From the NCBI GenBank assembly GCA_907165065.1, contig OU015532.1:34700339-34764338 (forward strand): a DNA stretch of 64,000 bases, written 5' to 3'. This stretch comes from Caprimulgus europaeus (Eukaryota; Chordata; Aves; Caprimulgiformes; Caprimulgidae). Under the pieces are notes generated by a model. It searched no databases. It saw only the letters and a program-made list of their open reading frames with translations, and had not been told where the DNA came from. Position numbers and translations under genes: made by a program. Positions 13,701 to 25,158 of this stretch are shown here, piece after piece; position 1 is the stretch's first letter, and each line of letters opens with the position of its first letter.

Positions 13701-15649
13701 TTGCAAATCTTCTTACACACTAAAGTAGTTCTCCTGCCTCTCTTACTCCTTTTTCTTTCACCACAGGCAGTAAGAGGCAGAGTCAGGAAAACAGCCTAGC
13801 CTTAACTTCCAGCTGCCTGCCCTACCTGCGAGCCTGAGGCCGTGTGCTCTGTAGGTGTTGCACAGAGGCCCCCACACTGCAGGGAAGAGAAAGCTCTCCT
13901 CTTCCAGGTAACAGCCTGAGTTACAGGTGGTTACACAACAACAATCTGCCTTTCATCCTAGCAAGAAAGAAGGGACTCTTTTGCCAGAACTGTGTATGAG
14001 GTATCTGTACATGTCTTAAAAGTGTACGTAATCTGTCTGAGATGTCGGGACACAGCAAGGTGTGGAAAGGGAGTCCTTTAGTTTTGCAGCATAACTGGGA
14101 ACTTTATTTCATAGCTTTCATATCCCTGGAGTGAAATATGTAAGCAAATAACACATTGGGCTCCTTAGATGCCTCCTTTCATAATTCCCAGTTATGGCTT
14201 CAGACTATAAGGGCTTCTTATGCTCATACAAACTCCGTTTGCTTAGCTGAGTCACTTCTTGTATCACATTGCTCCAGAGCTGCCCTGAAAGCAAAGCATG
14301 TCAGCAAACACCTCCTACAGCTTCACGAGACAGAAGAAAAGGAAAAGCAAATGCATGAGGGCAGAGGAATTTTTCATGGGTATTTTATGGCTTTCATTTT
14401 CTTGGCAAATTCTTCTATAGCCATCAAATACATAAGATACATCAGAAAAAAAAATTGTGAAAAGAGTTATAAAAAGGTTAGCTTGACAAATGATATTTCC
14501 TCATTTGGCATGAAAGTTTATATTTGTCCGGCAGTCAAACTTCATCCTAATAAAATAAGCTTTTCTAAATCACTTTTGAAAAATAGTCACATATGGATTG
14601 TATTATATATGTAGGTGTTCTGAGGCCAGAAAACATATTTTTTGTTCTATGTCTGCAGCACATAGCGGAGTGGAATGCTGGTGGATGACCATGGCTCTAG
14701 GTGCAGAGATCATTACAAGCACACAGCCTGACTCTACACGTAGTATATGCTAAACGAGAAAGCTTTCCAGACATACCAAGCCCCCATACTTTTCCGAGCG
14801 GGATCCCAGACTTCTAAAGTATTTAGGTGCTAAAAGCTAGGGATTTTGTCTGAGATCCATTCATTCTTTTGATTTCCATTTTTCTGTTTCTAAACATTCA
14901 CAAATGAAATGAGGTTGTATTCCTAGACGAAGTAGTATTTACAAACAAACAAGCAAAAATCATTTTAAAATGAAACAAACAAACAAAACCCCCTTTTCCC
15001 TTGCTTAATTTTATCTAATTTAGCTGATGGAAATCTATACATGAAAATTTTGATATTCTCTCGACCTAAATCTAAAATATTATTTTTTCAATACGTACAA
15101 TATTATCCAAATCTTTCTTCTCAGGTTGTGGGGTGGAGCCTCAGACACATGGACATTAAGTCTAAAACTGAAATAAGATAAAGATTTAAATTCTTAAATT
15201 AAACAGAACTTTGCCAGTCTCAAGTAATTTTTGCACAGTCTCAAGCTTGATTTTTCTAGTCAATTTTATGAGAAATTTAACTCAATTCAGGCTAACCTCA
15301 GCCTTTTCTGGTATTATTTTATACGGCCTGATATGAAGCACAACGGTCAGATAAGGTTCAGTTACTTTATTTAAATAAGGTTTTTTTTCATACAACAATC
15401 TGTAATAGAATAAACAGTGGAGTATCTGAACAAGAACCGTAGGACTAGTATGTTAATAAAATATCTTTAAACAAAAGGCCACAACATCTCCTTCCCTCAT
15501 CTTATGCTATTTATTACTGTCTGCTTACTTAGCTTTGAACTAAAAAGTGAAAAATCTTTTTCCTTGTTGGTTTATTATATATTATATATATATATATTTC
15601 CTTTTTGTCCACTACTTCTGGATATCTAAATCCCATGGGGCTATTACTT
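10703..15649. other. SCG5-GREM1 spacer, middle part; no gene seen
   Basis: AT-rich spacer. The longest open frame, 14156-14614 (+), would give 152 residues, but it has no recognisable domain, no splice context and an arbitrary mix of residues, so it is treated as chance. An AAAC-rich patch lies near 14940-14990 and a TA run at about 15574-15598. Nothing else is recognised. Confidence 0.6.
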
Positions 15650-15988
15650 CTTTCAATACTTGAAGGCGGCATATAAGAAAGATAGGGATAAACTTTTTAG
15701 CAGGGCCTTTAGTGACAGGACAAGGGGTGATAGTTTTAAACTAAACGAGGGGAGATTTGGACTAGATATAGGGAAGAAATTTTTTACAATGGGGGTGGTG
15801 AAACACTGGAATAGGTTGCCCAGAGAGGTGGTAGAAGCCCAATCCCTGGAAATGTTCAAGGTCAAGCTGGACAGAGACCTGAGCAACCTGATCTGGTTGA
15901 GATGTCCCTGCCCACTGCAGAAGGGTTGGATTAGATGATCTTTAAAGGTCCCTTCCAACCCAAACCATCCTATGATTCTGGGATTCTT
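15650..15988 (+). mobile_element. CR1-type LINE, 3' fragment
   Basis: A 5'-truncated non-LTR retrotransposon copy on the plus strand. Reading 15660 onward gives the C-terminal end of a CR1 ORF2, with the recognisable segments SDRTRGDSFKLNEGRFGLDI and VVKHWNRLPREVVEA. It continues into the usual CR1 3' tail (GATGATCTTTAAAGGTCCC, then CCAACCCAAACCAT) and ends with the short TATGATTCT-type terminal repeat near 15970-15988. The frame is still open for about 90 codons, which suggests moderate age, but most of ORF2 is missing. The left boundary is approximate. Confidence 0.93.
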
Positions 15989-16968
15989 TTTTATGACAAA
16001 ACATGAGGGGTTTTTTCCCATTTAAAGCAAACAAGCTCCCACACTTGGGCAATAATGTAATGATGGAGCATTTCTATGCACTGTCCATCCAATACACACT
16101 ACATATAATCTTGCTGATGCTCCAAGTAATGAATTACACTGCTTATCTTGCCCACAAAGATAGGAAGATCAACTGTACACACCACCAGAAGGCTGACAAT
16201 CCCCATAACGTGAAGATACACCTTGTCTCCCAGACCACATCCCACAAAATGCATTTCTGATCGCAGACATCTCTGCAACGCACACATCTTTTGTCGCGTC
16301 AAATAATAACTGTGCCAAACTTCACCGCCTGCCACCTCCGCTGGACAGCTTCAGATCCCCCCAGGATGGCAGGTGGTGAGCTCCAGACTGCAGTGGAAGG
16401 CAGCGCTTTGCTTCTAGGCCCCTTATGGGCTCCATGAGAAAAGCTACAGCTGTGCTGGTGAGGCAACTTCTGCCTTAACGCTTTGCTCCCTTATTTTCAC
16501 AAGATTTTCACAAGCACCGCTGGAATTTTAAAGGGCAAAAAGCACAGCGAAACACCACTACCTCTGCAGGAACGAGGAGTTGAGGCATGCTGGTAGGTAG
16601 GTATGTAGATGAGTACATTCATATTTTCTGCTTCAAAGTGCATGAATGAAGTGGTTTGGCATTACTCTTCTTGAACATTACCAACAGAAAGGAAATATCT
16701 TAAATTACTGCCATACAAAAAGGACTGAAAACATTAGAGATTTTGTCATCAATGGCTGAGTTTTATGTACCCTTTTAGTCTTTCCTCTGTAAATTGGTGC
16801 CAGATTCATAGCCCTGTAAACCAAACTCCTTGCTCTCCTTAGCAGAATGGTTCAACACACCAAGTAAAGCAGTTCAGATGTTGCACTGTCTCTCCTGGAC
16901 AGCTTGCCTTGCTTCTGACCTGAAGGAACATGTCTAGAGTGAGAGACTTTGGATTTCTAGGTATATTA
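15989..16968. other. SCG5-GREM1 spacer; no gene seen
   Basis: About 1 kb between the CR1 tail and the palindromic element. It has short open frames on both strands with no recognisable product. A slightly GC-richer patch at about 16.3-16.6 kb has no identified function. Confidence 0.5.
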
Positions 16969-17057
16969 GGGCCAGATTCTCAGCTGGCATAAATCAGTTA
17001 CATCTCCCTGAATTTATTATAAGCTATTCCAATTTACTCAAGAAGAGGATCTGGCCC
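16969..17057. repeat. palindromic MITE-like element with GGGCCAGAT ends
   Basis: The left end GGGCCAGATTCTCAGCTG and the right end read in reverse, GGGCCAGATCCTCTTCTTGA, form an imperfect terminal inverted repeat around an 89-bp element. Similar palindromic elements with GGGCCARATTCT-type ends and TAAATC-containing arms are widespread in sauropsid genomes and look like non-autonomous DNA transposon relics. I give no family name because I cannot compare with a repeat library. No clear target-site duplication is visible. Confidence 0.6.
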
Positions 17058-19299
17058 CTGTCAGTCTTTGGCTTCTCTGCAAAGGCTTTAATAAGGCGCC
17101 AACTGTCCTGGCAGTGAGGATATATTGAGTAGCGCTCAAAGTTAGCAGTAGCAGACAGGAGCTCAGCCCAATAGCATTTTTCTCTGCAAGAATTAAGTAC
17201 AGCACTTCTTTTAAGCCTAAAACAATTCTTACTGTTCCACTAAAACAAAGAACAACTCACACAGTGAATACCAGCAAGAAGTGGGAGAGGAAATGAAAAA
17301 AAAAAGCCAACAAAACAATAGCGAGCGGGTAGTTGAGCCCAGCCAGGTTCGTAGTACACAGCCATTACCGCTCCGTGACATTGAAACTCTTTGTCTTAAA
17401 CCTATGCCACAAAAATACACATATTCCCACAGGCTTCCTTTATACTAAATAATTATAAAAAATTCCTGCAGCAGTATTCCAGCTCCAATTAGTAGCGCTG
17501 ATGAGCATCAACAAAATTTCAAGTGTAGGTAAGGTGGGAGGAAGGGGCGGTATTTTCTTTTAATCAATGGGGGCTTTTTAAGCCAGAGGATAGCAGAACC
17601 TCATCTTTGGTTGGGATCTGACCAGCACAGACAACCTTTTGGAGTAAACTCAGGGCATGTTTTGTTAAAGAATCCAGCAGTAAAAAGAATACAAACTTCC
17701 AAGCTGGAAATTATCTGGATACCTGATGTTAAAAGAACAATGAGGAAAAAGACGTCTTTTCCCCAACTCCCTCAACCACAAAGAAATAAAAATAGACATA
17801 AATGTTTCTTCTTTTTTGCCAAGTCTTTAATTTTTTTTTTATTATTATTTCTACCTTCATTTAGTCCAAGGAAGCAGATACAGCTATAATTATTTACCTT
17901 ATTGGTACCAAACTGCTTTATTTTTCTGAGTGAGCAGTCAAACTCCTGCACCAATACTACTTTCCAACTATTAGAGAAATCTGAAAAATTGTCTTGCTAG
18001 ACCCAAGATGCTAGTGCCTACTTGAAACACTCTGTGAATTAAACTGAGTGAAAGAAAACAGAAGGGGAAATATGGTGCAGAAAATTCAACTGCGAGAAAT
18101 CAGGATAGATCTTGAGGAGGGAACACATCTTCCACATGAGATGCATCCTAAAGGGTTTCTTAGTTTGCTTTAAGTCAGAGAAAAATCCACTCCAGATCAG
18201 CCACTCTGGCTTGAGTGCAGTAAGGCTTTAAGTGGAGATGACTGCCCTGCAGTAGATGCCCAGAAGTATCATCATCTAGGAAGGTCAATGCCAGAGTGGC
18301 ACGTACACTACATCCCAGAAAAATACAGTGAGAGGCAGCTTGCCTGCAGCAAAGCCTGGAAGTGCATGCAGTGCCAGTGCCATCATCAGGCACCAACAGG
18401 AGCTCTGAGCAACCACAGAAACACTTCCTCCAGCACCAGCCAAATAAATGGCTGCACCATGGCCCTGGGGAAGGGGCAGCGGGGAGCAGCTCCCCAGGCA
18501 CCCAGACCAGCTCTAGAGCAAGTAATCAGAGTGAGAGACAGAGCAGAAGAGGGGTGAATAGCCCCTTTTCCTACACAGCAGTGCCACTACTTAACAGAAG
18601 AAAAAGGAGCATAAACTCTGTCAACATACTGAGAGGTGGGAATTGTGACTTTTTCTCTGGATTCACAAAGGAAGGACCCCAGTTAATTAAAAACATCTAT
18701 TAAGTTTAATAGCATTTTTTGAGTAAAATAACAAAAAAATCCTAAAAATGCCCAAAGTCTCTCTTTCCATCCATCTAGATGTCATTTGCTGTGATTCTCT
18801 GCCAGTAATCCTTCCCCCTTCATTGTATTTGAATTTCAGAGGCCCCTGCACACCAACACATTTTCTCTCTCATGCTGCCACCTACCATGCACTATGGTCT
18901 CTTGCCCTGTTGCTTCCGCAGCATTTCTACTTGCTGCCGGTCAAGTCCTTGAAGTGATTAGTTTTTAACAAGTTACTGCTAAATGTGTGTGTGAATTACA
19001 GCACCGGGGCTGATGGACTAACTTGCTGGGCACCCACCTGTGTACCTGGCACTGCGTGGAGCCATGCCTTGGCCTTAGCAAAGAGCAAGCTACTGCTAAG
19101 GGCTGTGAGGAGTCAGAAACCTGGTGTCTTGCCCAACCCTGGAATCCCTAACGGAGCAGATCCTTTCATTTCAACTCCTCTTCCCCATCTGCAAAACCAG
19201 GGACAATAAAAGTCTCTATTTGTCATGTGAGATCTGGGCCTTTCCAAGGTGGGTGCTAGCTACCAGGGCTGGGTCAGCGAGGTGGCTCTGCTTGGGTTC
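17058..19299. other. SCG5-GREM1 spacer, right part up to the CpG island
   Basis: Moderately AT-rich, rising in GC towards 19 kb. Overlapping short open frames at 18.17-18.70 kb on both strands are low-complexity and unrecognised. No splice-bounded exon can be supported. This immediate upstream region of GREM1 may carry regulatory sites, but none can be named. Confidence 0.5.
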
Positions 19300-20058
19300 A
19301 CAGGCAGTGGACTGTGCTGGACGGTCAGGAGAAGGGCAGCCCCGGCTGCACGGCCCGGGTCCGTGGCTGGTGCTTCTCTGCTTCGCTCCGTGCCAGGCAA
19401 TACCCGCCGCTGGAAGCGGTTCTGTTAGCAGGCCCAAAGGTCACCCGACATGCAGGGGCAGCTCCTGCTCGCCATGACTCCGTCCCTCGGTAGCAATGCC
19501 ACCCTCCGTGCTAAAACGCCGGTGGGAGCTCGGGTGCTGGAGGTGGGGGCGGCCGGTGGCACCGCGGAGCTGCGGGCTGACACGGCGGTGCTGCGAGGGC
19601 CCCTCGCCCCCAGGGCTCTGCCCCTCGGTGCCCCCAGCCCCACGCTGGCTGCAGGCTCGGGGTCAGCTTCGGGCAGCGGCAGCGCAGGGAGATGCCCGCC
19701 GCTCTGGGCTGCGAAAAGCTCCGTCCGCAACCGCGCTCAGCCCCCGCCCATTTTTGCCTGACTCCGAGCGATCCCGTGATCCTGTGGGGGCTGCCTCGGG
19801 CACCGTGGTCACCTGGCCCATAAGCTCCGGAGCGGTAGCCGGGGGGTCGGCCGCGGGTGCGAAGCAGCGCAGTGACTCCCCTCCGCGCCGCCCCGACGGG
19901 CGGGCGGCTGCGGCCGCTTCCGCGCTCAGCCCAGGCGGGACGCGCCGCTCCTTCGCCGTCCCGGCCCTTCGCGGGATGCCTGAGGAGCCCGCAGCTCTCC
20001 GAGACACGCAGTGACGGGAGGGGAAAAAATCACTCGAGGTGTCCCGCCTTTTGAGGGA

Positions 20059-20085
20059 ATAAATAAATAAATAAATAAATAAAAA
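20059..20085 (+). repeat. (AAAT)n microsatellite inside the CpG island
   Basis: Six AAAT units and a short A/T tail at about 640 bp upstream of the inferred GREM1 start, in otherwise G+C-rich DNA. It could be length-variable. Confidence 0.9.
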
Positions 20086-20150
20086 TTTAAAAGTCTCTCC
20101 CTGATAAAGAGCTGTGAGCGCGGCTGCGGATCGGGAGCCGCGGTTTAACT

Positions 20151-20170
20151 CCCCTCCCCCCCCCCCGGGG
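20151..20170. repeat. C-run followed by G4 and T7
   Basis: CCCC T then eleven C (20156-20166), four G and seven T. On the minus strand the C tract is a long G run. It is a hard-to-sequence homopolymer with possible quadruplex or i-motif potential, about 560 bp upstream of the inferred GREM1 start. Confidence 0.8.
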
Positions 20171-20612
20171 TTTTTTTGCCAAAGCTGCGCAAATGCCGGC
20201 GTATCTGCAGAAGGCAAACAGCAGCTTGTACCAGAGAGGGCCGGGAAGGTGGCTGCCTCCCTCCCTCCCGCCCGGGGCAGGCCGGTAAGGGGTCTCTCCG
20301 GGCCGCGCCGCTGCCGCACCGCTCGCCCGGCCTGTTCTCGGGCAGGAAAGCGCCCCTGCAGCCCAGCCCGCGGCCCCGGGCAGCCTGGCTGGAAGGGCAG
20401 CGGGGGCGGGGGACGGGGGGTGGAGGGGGATTTAACTCTTCTTAAATGTCATACTTTAATGGGGATGGAAAATGTGAATTTTCTGTGCATTCCAGGAACA
20501 ATTCCTTGGGGTGGTGACCTTTAGCACCGATTCTCTTAAGAGAGGAAAGTAGTCGAGTGTTTATCTGGATGACTGAAAGCTTTCCCTGGTGGAAGTTTAT
20601 GGAAGTGTTAAA

Positions 20613-20698
20613 GGGGGCGGATAACACGGGCTTTGGAGGCGCTTGTCCAATGATCTGGAGGGGCTTGGAGCGCAGATCTCAGCTGGCAGACATTTAAA
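20613..20698 (+). promoter_or_regulatory. GREM1: GREM1 core promoter: GC box, CCAAT box, TTTAAA box
   Basis: Three elements occur in canonical order: GGGGGCGG at 20613-20620, CCAAT at 20647-20651, and a TATA-like TTTAAA at 20693-20698 within CATTTAAATG. The spacing from the TTTAAA box predicts transcription starting near 20722-20730. The nearest strong donor downstream is at 20908/20909, giving a first exon of about 180 nt. That suits the short non-coding first exon of vertebrate GREM1. The start site is inferred from spacing only, and CpG-island genes often use several starts. Confidence 0.6.
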
Positions 20699-20754
20699 TG
20701 GGAGACAGCTCGGCGCTGCCGCAATTTGTAGGCAGGATCCGAGACTCTCCCTCT

Positions 20755-20805
20755 ATGGACTCCCGGGCAGCTCCGGGCTCCCACGCCACCCGCTCCGCCG
20801 AGTGA
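20755..20805 (+). other. candidate uORF in the GREM1 5'UTR (16 codons)
   Basis: An ATG at 20755 opens a 16-residue frame (MDSRAAPGSHATRSAE) closed by TGA at 20803-20805, inside the inferred exon 1. It would be in the mRNA only if transcription starts upstream of 20755, as the TTTAAA spacing predicts. It does not overlap the GREM1 start, so reinitiation is possible. The context CCCTCTATGG has G at +4 but lacks a purine at -3. It is of regulatory interest only. Confidence 0.35.
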
Positions 20806-20810
20806 CCCGC

Positions 20811-20840
20811 CGGGCAGAGCCCGGCAGAGCCCGGCAGAGC
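20811..20840 (+). repeat. three tandem decamers in GREM1 exon 1
   Basis: CGGGCAGAGC followed by two copies of CCGGCAGAGC, head to tail. They lie in the inferred 5'UTR just after the uORF and may vary in copy number. Confidence 0.85.
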
Positions 20841-23800
20841 CCCGGGCCCCGCCGAGGAGCCGCCGCCGCCGCCGAGCCGGGCCCCGCCGTGGAGCCGCCG
20901 CCGCGCAGGTGAGGTGGGACGCAGCGGGGGCCAAACGGGTCCGGCGGCTGCCGGGTTCCGCCGGTCCCTGTGGGAGGCAAAATTTTAATCTCTCTGTCCT
21001 ACCTTCGGGGAGGGGGAAGAGGAGGAGCCGTTCATCGGTGTCTAGCAGAACTCCTGGGCGCCTCGGTTTTGCAGAGGGTGACAGCCGTCCCTCCCGTCAG
21101 CGGGCTGAGGGGGGCACCGACATTTCCGCGGCAGGGCCAGGGGTTAGGGCGCCGTCGCATCTCTCTCCCCTGGCAAGCACAGGGATTGCAAAAAGCCCGT
21201 TAGCTCTGCCTCTCATCTCCGCCTACAGCATCACTCCCGACAAATTGGATTCGGCGCCCACCCGACACACGGCAAAGTCCCGGCCCGGCCTCTGTGCGGA
21301 GCGGGGCGGGGGCAGATCCCCAGGTGCCGGCCCCGTCTCCCGTCCTGTCCCGCTGAGCTGCCCTCTACGAGACCGCTCAGCCCTCGGCTCTTCCCCGGCC
21401 CGGCTTTGCAAGCCTCGGCTCCCCCGCGGAGCTTGCGCTCGGGCCTCCGGCAGCTCCTCGGGATGGCGGCCGTACCGCCCGGGGCCCTCGGTGTGTGCCG
21501 GAGCGGTGGAGCGGGGCGGAGGGTCTGCACCGGCTGCGCGTCCGTGGGCAGCGCCGCGCATCCCGACACCGCGCGTCCTCGTGCGCCGTCGGGCGGGACT
21601 GGCCTCGGCTCCGCCGCTGCGCTTGGCGCCCCCCGTGTCCCCCTCCTCGTCTCCCCGCTCGGCCCTCCCACCTGACTCGCAGCCAGGGGCGGTTTGCCGC
21701 CCCGACGGCTCCGGGCATCCGCCGGCCATCTCTCCTCTTCCCCGGGCTGACAGGCCCCAGACTCGGGTCGGCCCGGTCGGAGCGGCCGGAGCCCTCCCCG
21801 CAGTGCGCCGGCCCTATGCAGCCCCGCGGGCGCAGACTGGCTGCGCTCCTCTCTGCCCCGGGCCCGCGGCGCGACCTGGCGCTGGGCTGTTCCCTCCGGG
21901 GAGACTCTTGTTGGCTCTCCCTGTCTGTTTTAATTCCATCCCGCGGGTGCTCGGGAGTCACTTCCACGGAGCTCGTGCTCCGCTGGGTAAGCCTAGACGG
22001 GGGTAGCCCCCTCCGGGGTTTGGGAGACCCGGGCGGTGTCGCCAGCCGCCTCGAGGAGCGTCCACACCCGCGGGGAGCCGGGCCGAGCCGCTTACGGCCG
22101 AGACAAGCCAAGCCGGTGGCCTCTCTGCCCCAACGGCCGCCAGCGATCCCTGCAGTGCGCTCAGGCTGCGCTCGTCCCGTCTCACCTCGACGGGCTGGGC
22201 GGTGCGGCGGGGCCGTCTCGTCCTGTCCCAGGTGAGGCTGTCCTGTCTGTGGCGGGCGGAGAAGGTGCGCGGCCCCCGCATCCCGGAGGGCTGCGCTGCC
22301 CCGCTCATATAGTCTGAGCCGTCCCGTCCAGCCCCGGCCGTCCGCCGCAGCTTCGCTCCTGGTGTCCCGCTCGGGGCTCCTCTCGGTGGAAGGATGACGA
22401 GGGAACAACCCTGTTTCTCCCGTCGGGGCCGAGATCCCGGTGCCGGGGAAAGCCCTTTCTGCACAGACCGGGCTATGAAATACTGGCCCGCGTCCGTCTG
22501 GCTCTGCCCGCCGAAAGGACGCGGGTTTAGTTACCCACCTTGAGAGAGATGCGGAGACCTTGGGGCGCAGCGGCAGCAACTCCCGAGCCGCAGCTGCCCC
22601 TGCGGGAGCTGCGAAACCGCCGCTCGCCCGCCCCGCTCCCACCGCGCCGGAGGGGCCCGGCAGTGACCGCCCGCCGGCGCGGAGCTGGGTGTGGGGATAC
22701 AGGGCGCCAGTGCCTTCATCTTCCTCTGCCTCTGTAGGATTCAGTCCCAAGCTCTGCCAGAGCATTTGTTCCTTCTCTCGGCGATGTCGCCAGAGACGCG
22801 CAGCTCCTCCCGAGGACACTCTCCGTTCCAGGGCGCACGGCCGTGGGCAGGGACAGAACCATTCGGGTGGGTTTAGGGCTCCGCCAGCAAATCCGTCTGC
22901 AGGGAGTTTGGCTCTGGGGAGCGGAGCTGTCTGGCTGTGTGGGCGTCTTCAGTGCAAGTCTCATTCGGGCTTGGTACCAGCCATGCCCACCATGATGTTC
23001 AGCTTCCCTGGAGTCCCGTCCTTCAGAGCGATGCTTTCGTAAAGGGAGAACTCTCAAAGTTTCAAAGTTCTTTAAAAAATCTTTTTCTTTCTTGTATTGT
23101 TGCCTACACGCATTATGTGCCTCAAAAAAAGCCGTCTTCATGACTCTCAAGAAGGGATTATCTGAAATGTAAATGTATCCAGTTTTTACCAGAGATGTTA
23201 GTTTTGCTGTCCTGGTTTCAGAGAAAAATTCTGGTTCTTTGGGAACTGCCATTGCCGTGCCTTTGTGTATATTTAAAAATACAGATCTATGAACTATAAA
23301 AACATTACATAAGACTATTTCTGTAATTCATATATAATAAGCCAGGCATAAAATTATCCTCATCCTTTGGGACATAAACCACTTCAATTTTCTCAGTAGT
23401 CAAAGGGTTGTGTTTTGCCTGTTTCTTTGTCTGGTATTTGAAGCCCACCAAATAAATTTATTTTTTTTAGGTCTTTGTCAGATTATTTTTCATATTTTCT
23501 GTAAAGCACGTGAGACCTTGTCTCGTCATAATATTTTCCTGGTAAATATGGTTCACAGATGAAATTATGGGCCTGCTGAGGTCTGTGAGAATTTTGCTGT
23601 ATAGTTCAACAGAGCCAGGATTCCATCCAGTTCTTTTAAACTAGTTGCTTTGTGCTAAAAAAAATTCAGTAATAGCTTTCTGACTCTGCCTGGGAACTCA
23701 TAGGGAAGAGCTGTTTATGAACTGACATGTGGCAATCCTTAATTTATAGCAGAAAATGTATAAACGAAAAAATTACAGCTTAATTGTAAGAAATAATAAA

Positions 23801-23923
23801 CCTGAAAGCATTTATACTTCTCTGTGAATGTTTGCAAGTATTAATCCACAAAATTCCTAATCTGTTTTAGATGATGAGATCCCAGGCTCTAGATAAACCA
23901 CATATGAGGTGATATGAATGCTA

Positions 23924-23965
23924 GGGCCCAATTCTGCTCCTGTTTGAAGTCAGCAATACAATTTC
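23924..23965. repeat. possible half of a GGGCCC/AATTCTGCTCC-type palindromic element
   Basis: GGGCCCAATTCTGCTCCTGT followed by GAAGTCAG resembles one arm of the sauropsid palindromic elements described at 16969. The matching right arm is not visible. It is similarity by eye only. Confidence 0.35.
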
Positions 23966-25158
23966 TCTTGGCTTTAGGACTAAAAGTTTACAGATGATGA
24001 AAAGTAGAACTCAACTTAGCAGGAAAATATGGAAAGAATAGATTTTTGAAGTATTTTGTTCCTTGAAAAAGATAAATATGAATTACATCAGCTCTCTGGA
24101 TCTGAACAAAATAAAGGGGGAAATGACCTAGGCATTTTTGTTTGTAGTCATCTGTTTGTTCAAAGGAGTCTCAAAAGGATTTCTGGTTATGCCAATGTTT
24201 CTGTAACAGCCAGTATCAGATACCGAAAATTTAGTAGAAATTGGGAATATAGGATTTTACAGCCTGATTCCTCACAGCTCCTGTCCAAGCTTCAGAGTTG
24301 TTACTTCTGTGGAGTTATGTCTGTGACAAGGGAAAAAAACATTGTCTTCAGGAGAGTTTCCTTTTGGTAAAACTTTGGATATGGTAACAGTGATTTAGCT
24401 ACTTGTACTGTTCCAATGTTCTAATTTTTTGCAGTAATAAAAACCCCAAACTGTTAAGGAACATTCAGAAATCCGCTCACAGACAGATGAGCCACTCTAG
24501 TACCTGACGTAAGCAAACAGAGGTGTCATCTTCTCTCATAAGCAGAGAGAATCCCATCTTCTCTCTTGGGAGCAGAGGTGGTGCAGTGCCTCCTGCGCTG
24601 CGTTTTGGCTGCTGTCCTAACTGAGACACACCACTGCCTTTCCCTTTGCATTTTGTATTTGTAAAAAAATAATAATAATTTAAAAATAAATGTTTATGAA
24701 GTTACTCTTAAAAGAAGGTCCTGCTTGAGCTGCTGTGGGAATCATAAAATTCACACAGCCTCCTCTGTGGGTCTATATTTAAACTGTATTTAGCCCTAAA
24801 TGATTGGATTACTTTTGCTTTTAGATGTGTGTTTTGGAAGTGACCATAACAAAAGTTTTGCTGAGTTGCTAATTTTCATTTGAATCACAATTTCTTTTAT
24901 GAGCCTGCAAAATAGCTTCTGCCTTTAAGGTTGGAAACCAGCTCAGTGAAAAATTACCTTTCGTCCCCCAGTTTAGGATTGTGTTGAAACACATGCTTAC
25001 ATTTCCTTAGGGTTAAGCACTTGCTTAATAGATACATGAATCTGGGATACAGATCTTACAATAGTAAACATTCCCATCAAATTTTCCCCAAATTCCCATC
25101 CCAAAGTACACCTCATTTACCCATGACTAGACCTTACTGTGTCATCAATTGCACATAA

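Larger units (their letters stand above)
20725..20908 (+). other. GREM1: GREM1 exon 1 (non-coding 5'UTR)
   Basis: Vertebrate GREM1 has a non-coding first exon and a second exon with the complete coding region. Here the donor is CAG|GTGAGG at 20908/20909, a near-perfect consensus match, 27-30 bp downstream-start logic placing the 5' end near 20725. The exon is G+C rich, with three copies of a decamer (20811-20840), GCC triplet runs (20859-20873 and 20893-20902) and a small upstream ORF (20755-20805). Such structure suggests a strongly folded leader that could limit translation. The 5' limit is inferred; the donor is well supported. Confidence 0.65.
19300..22900. promoter_or_regulatory. GREM1: GREM1 CpG island
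   Basis: A block of about 3.6 kb with very high G+C and abundant CpG, in strong contrast to the AT-rich flanks. It spans the GREM1 promoter, the non-coding first exon and the first 2 kb of intron 1. Many long overlapping open frames on both strands (up to 480 codons, at 21377-22819 minus) are explained by the lack of A/T-rich stops and are rich in Pro, Arg, Gly and Ala. They are not genes. CpG islands at developmental regulators such as GREM1 are typically unmethylated and Polycomb-bound in non-expressing cells. That is family knowledge, not visible here. Confidence 0.9.

Noticed and set aside
14156-14614. 152-codon plus-strand frame
   Set aside because: It has no known domain, no splice context and no coding-like bias. 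This length is expected by chance in a 64-kb window.
15653-16021. 122-codon minus-strand frame
   Set aside because: It is the antisense shadow of the CR1 fragment.
19663-20319. 218-codon minus-strand frame upstream of GREM1
   Set aside because: It crosses an AAAT microsatellite and a C homopolymer and has no recognisable domain. It is a composition artefact of the island.
21377-22819. 480-codon minus-strand open frame in the CpG island, plus 365- and 246-codon frames on plus
   Set aside because: Very G+C-rich DNA has few stops. All frames are open at once and the products are Arg/Pro/Gly/Ala-rich without domains. A promoter and splice donor explain the region.
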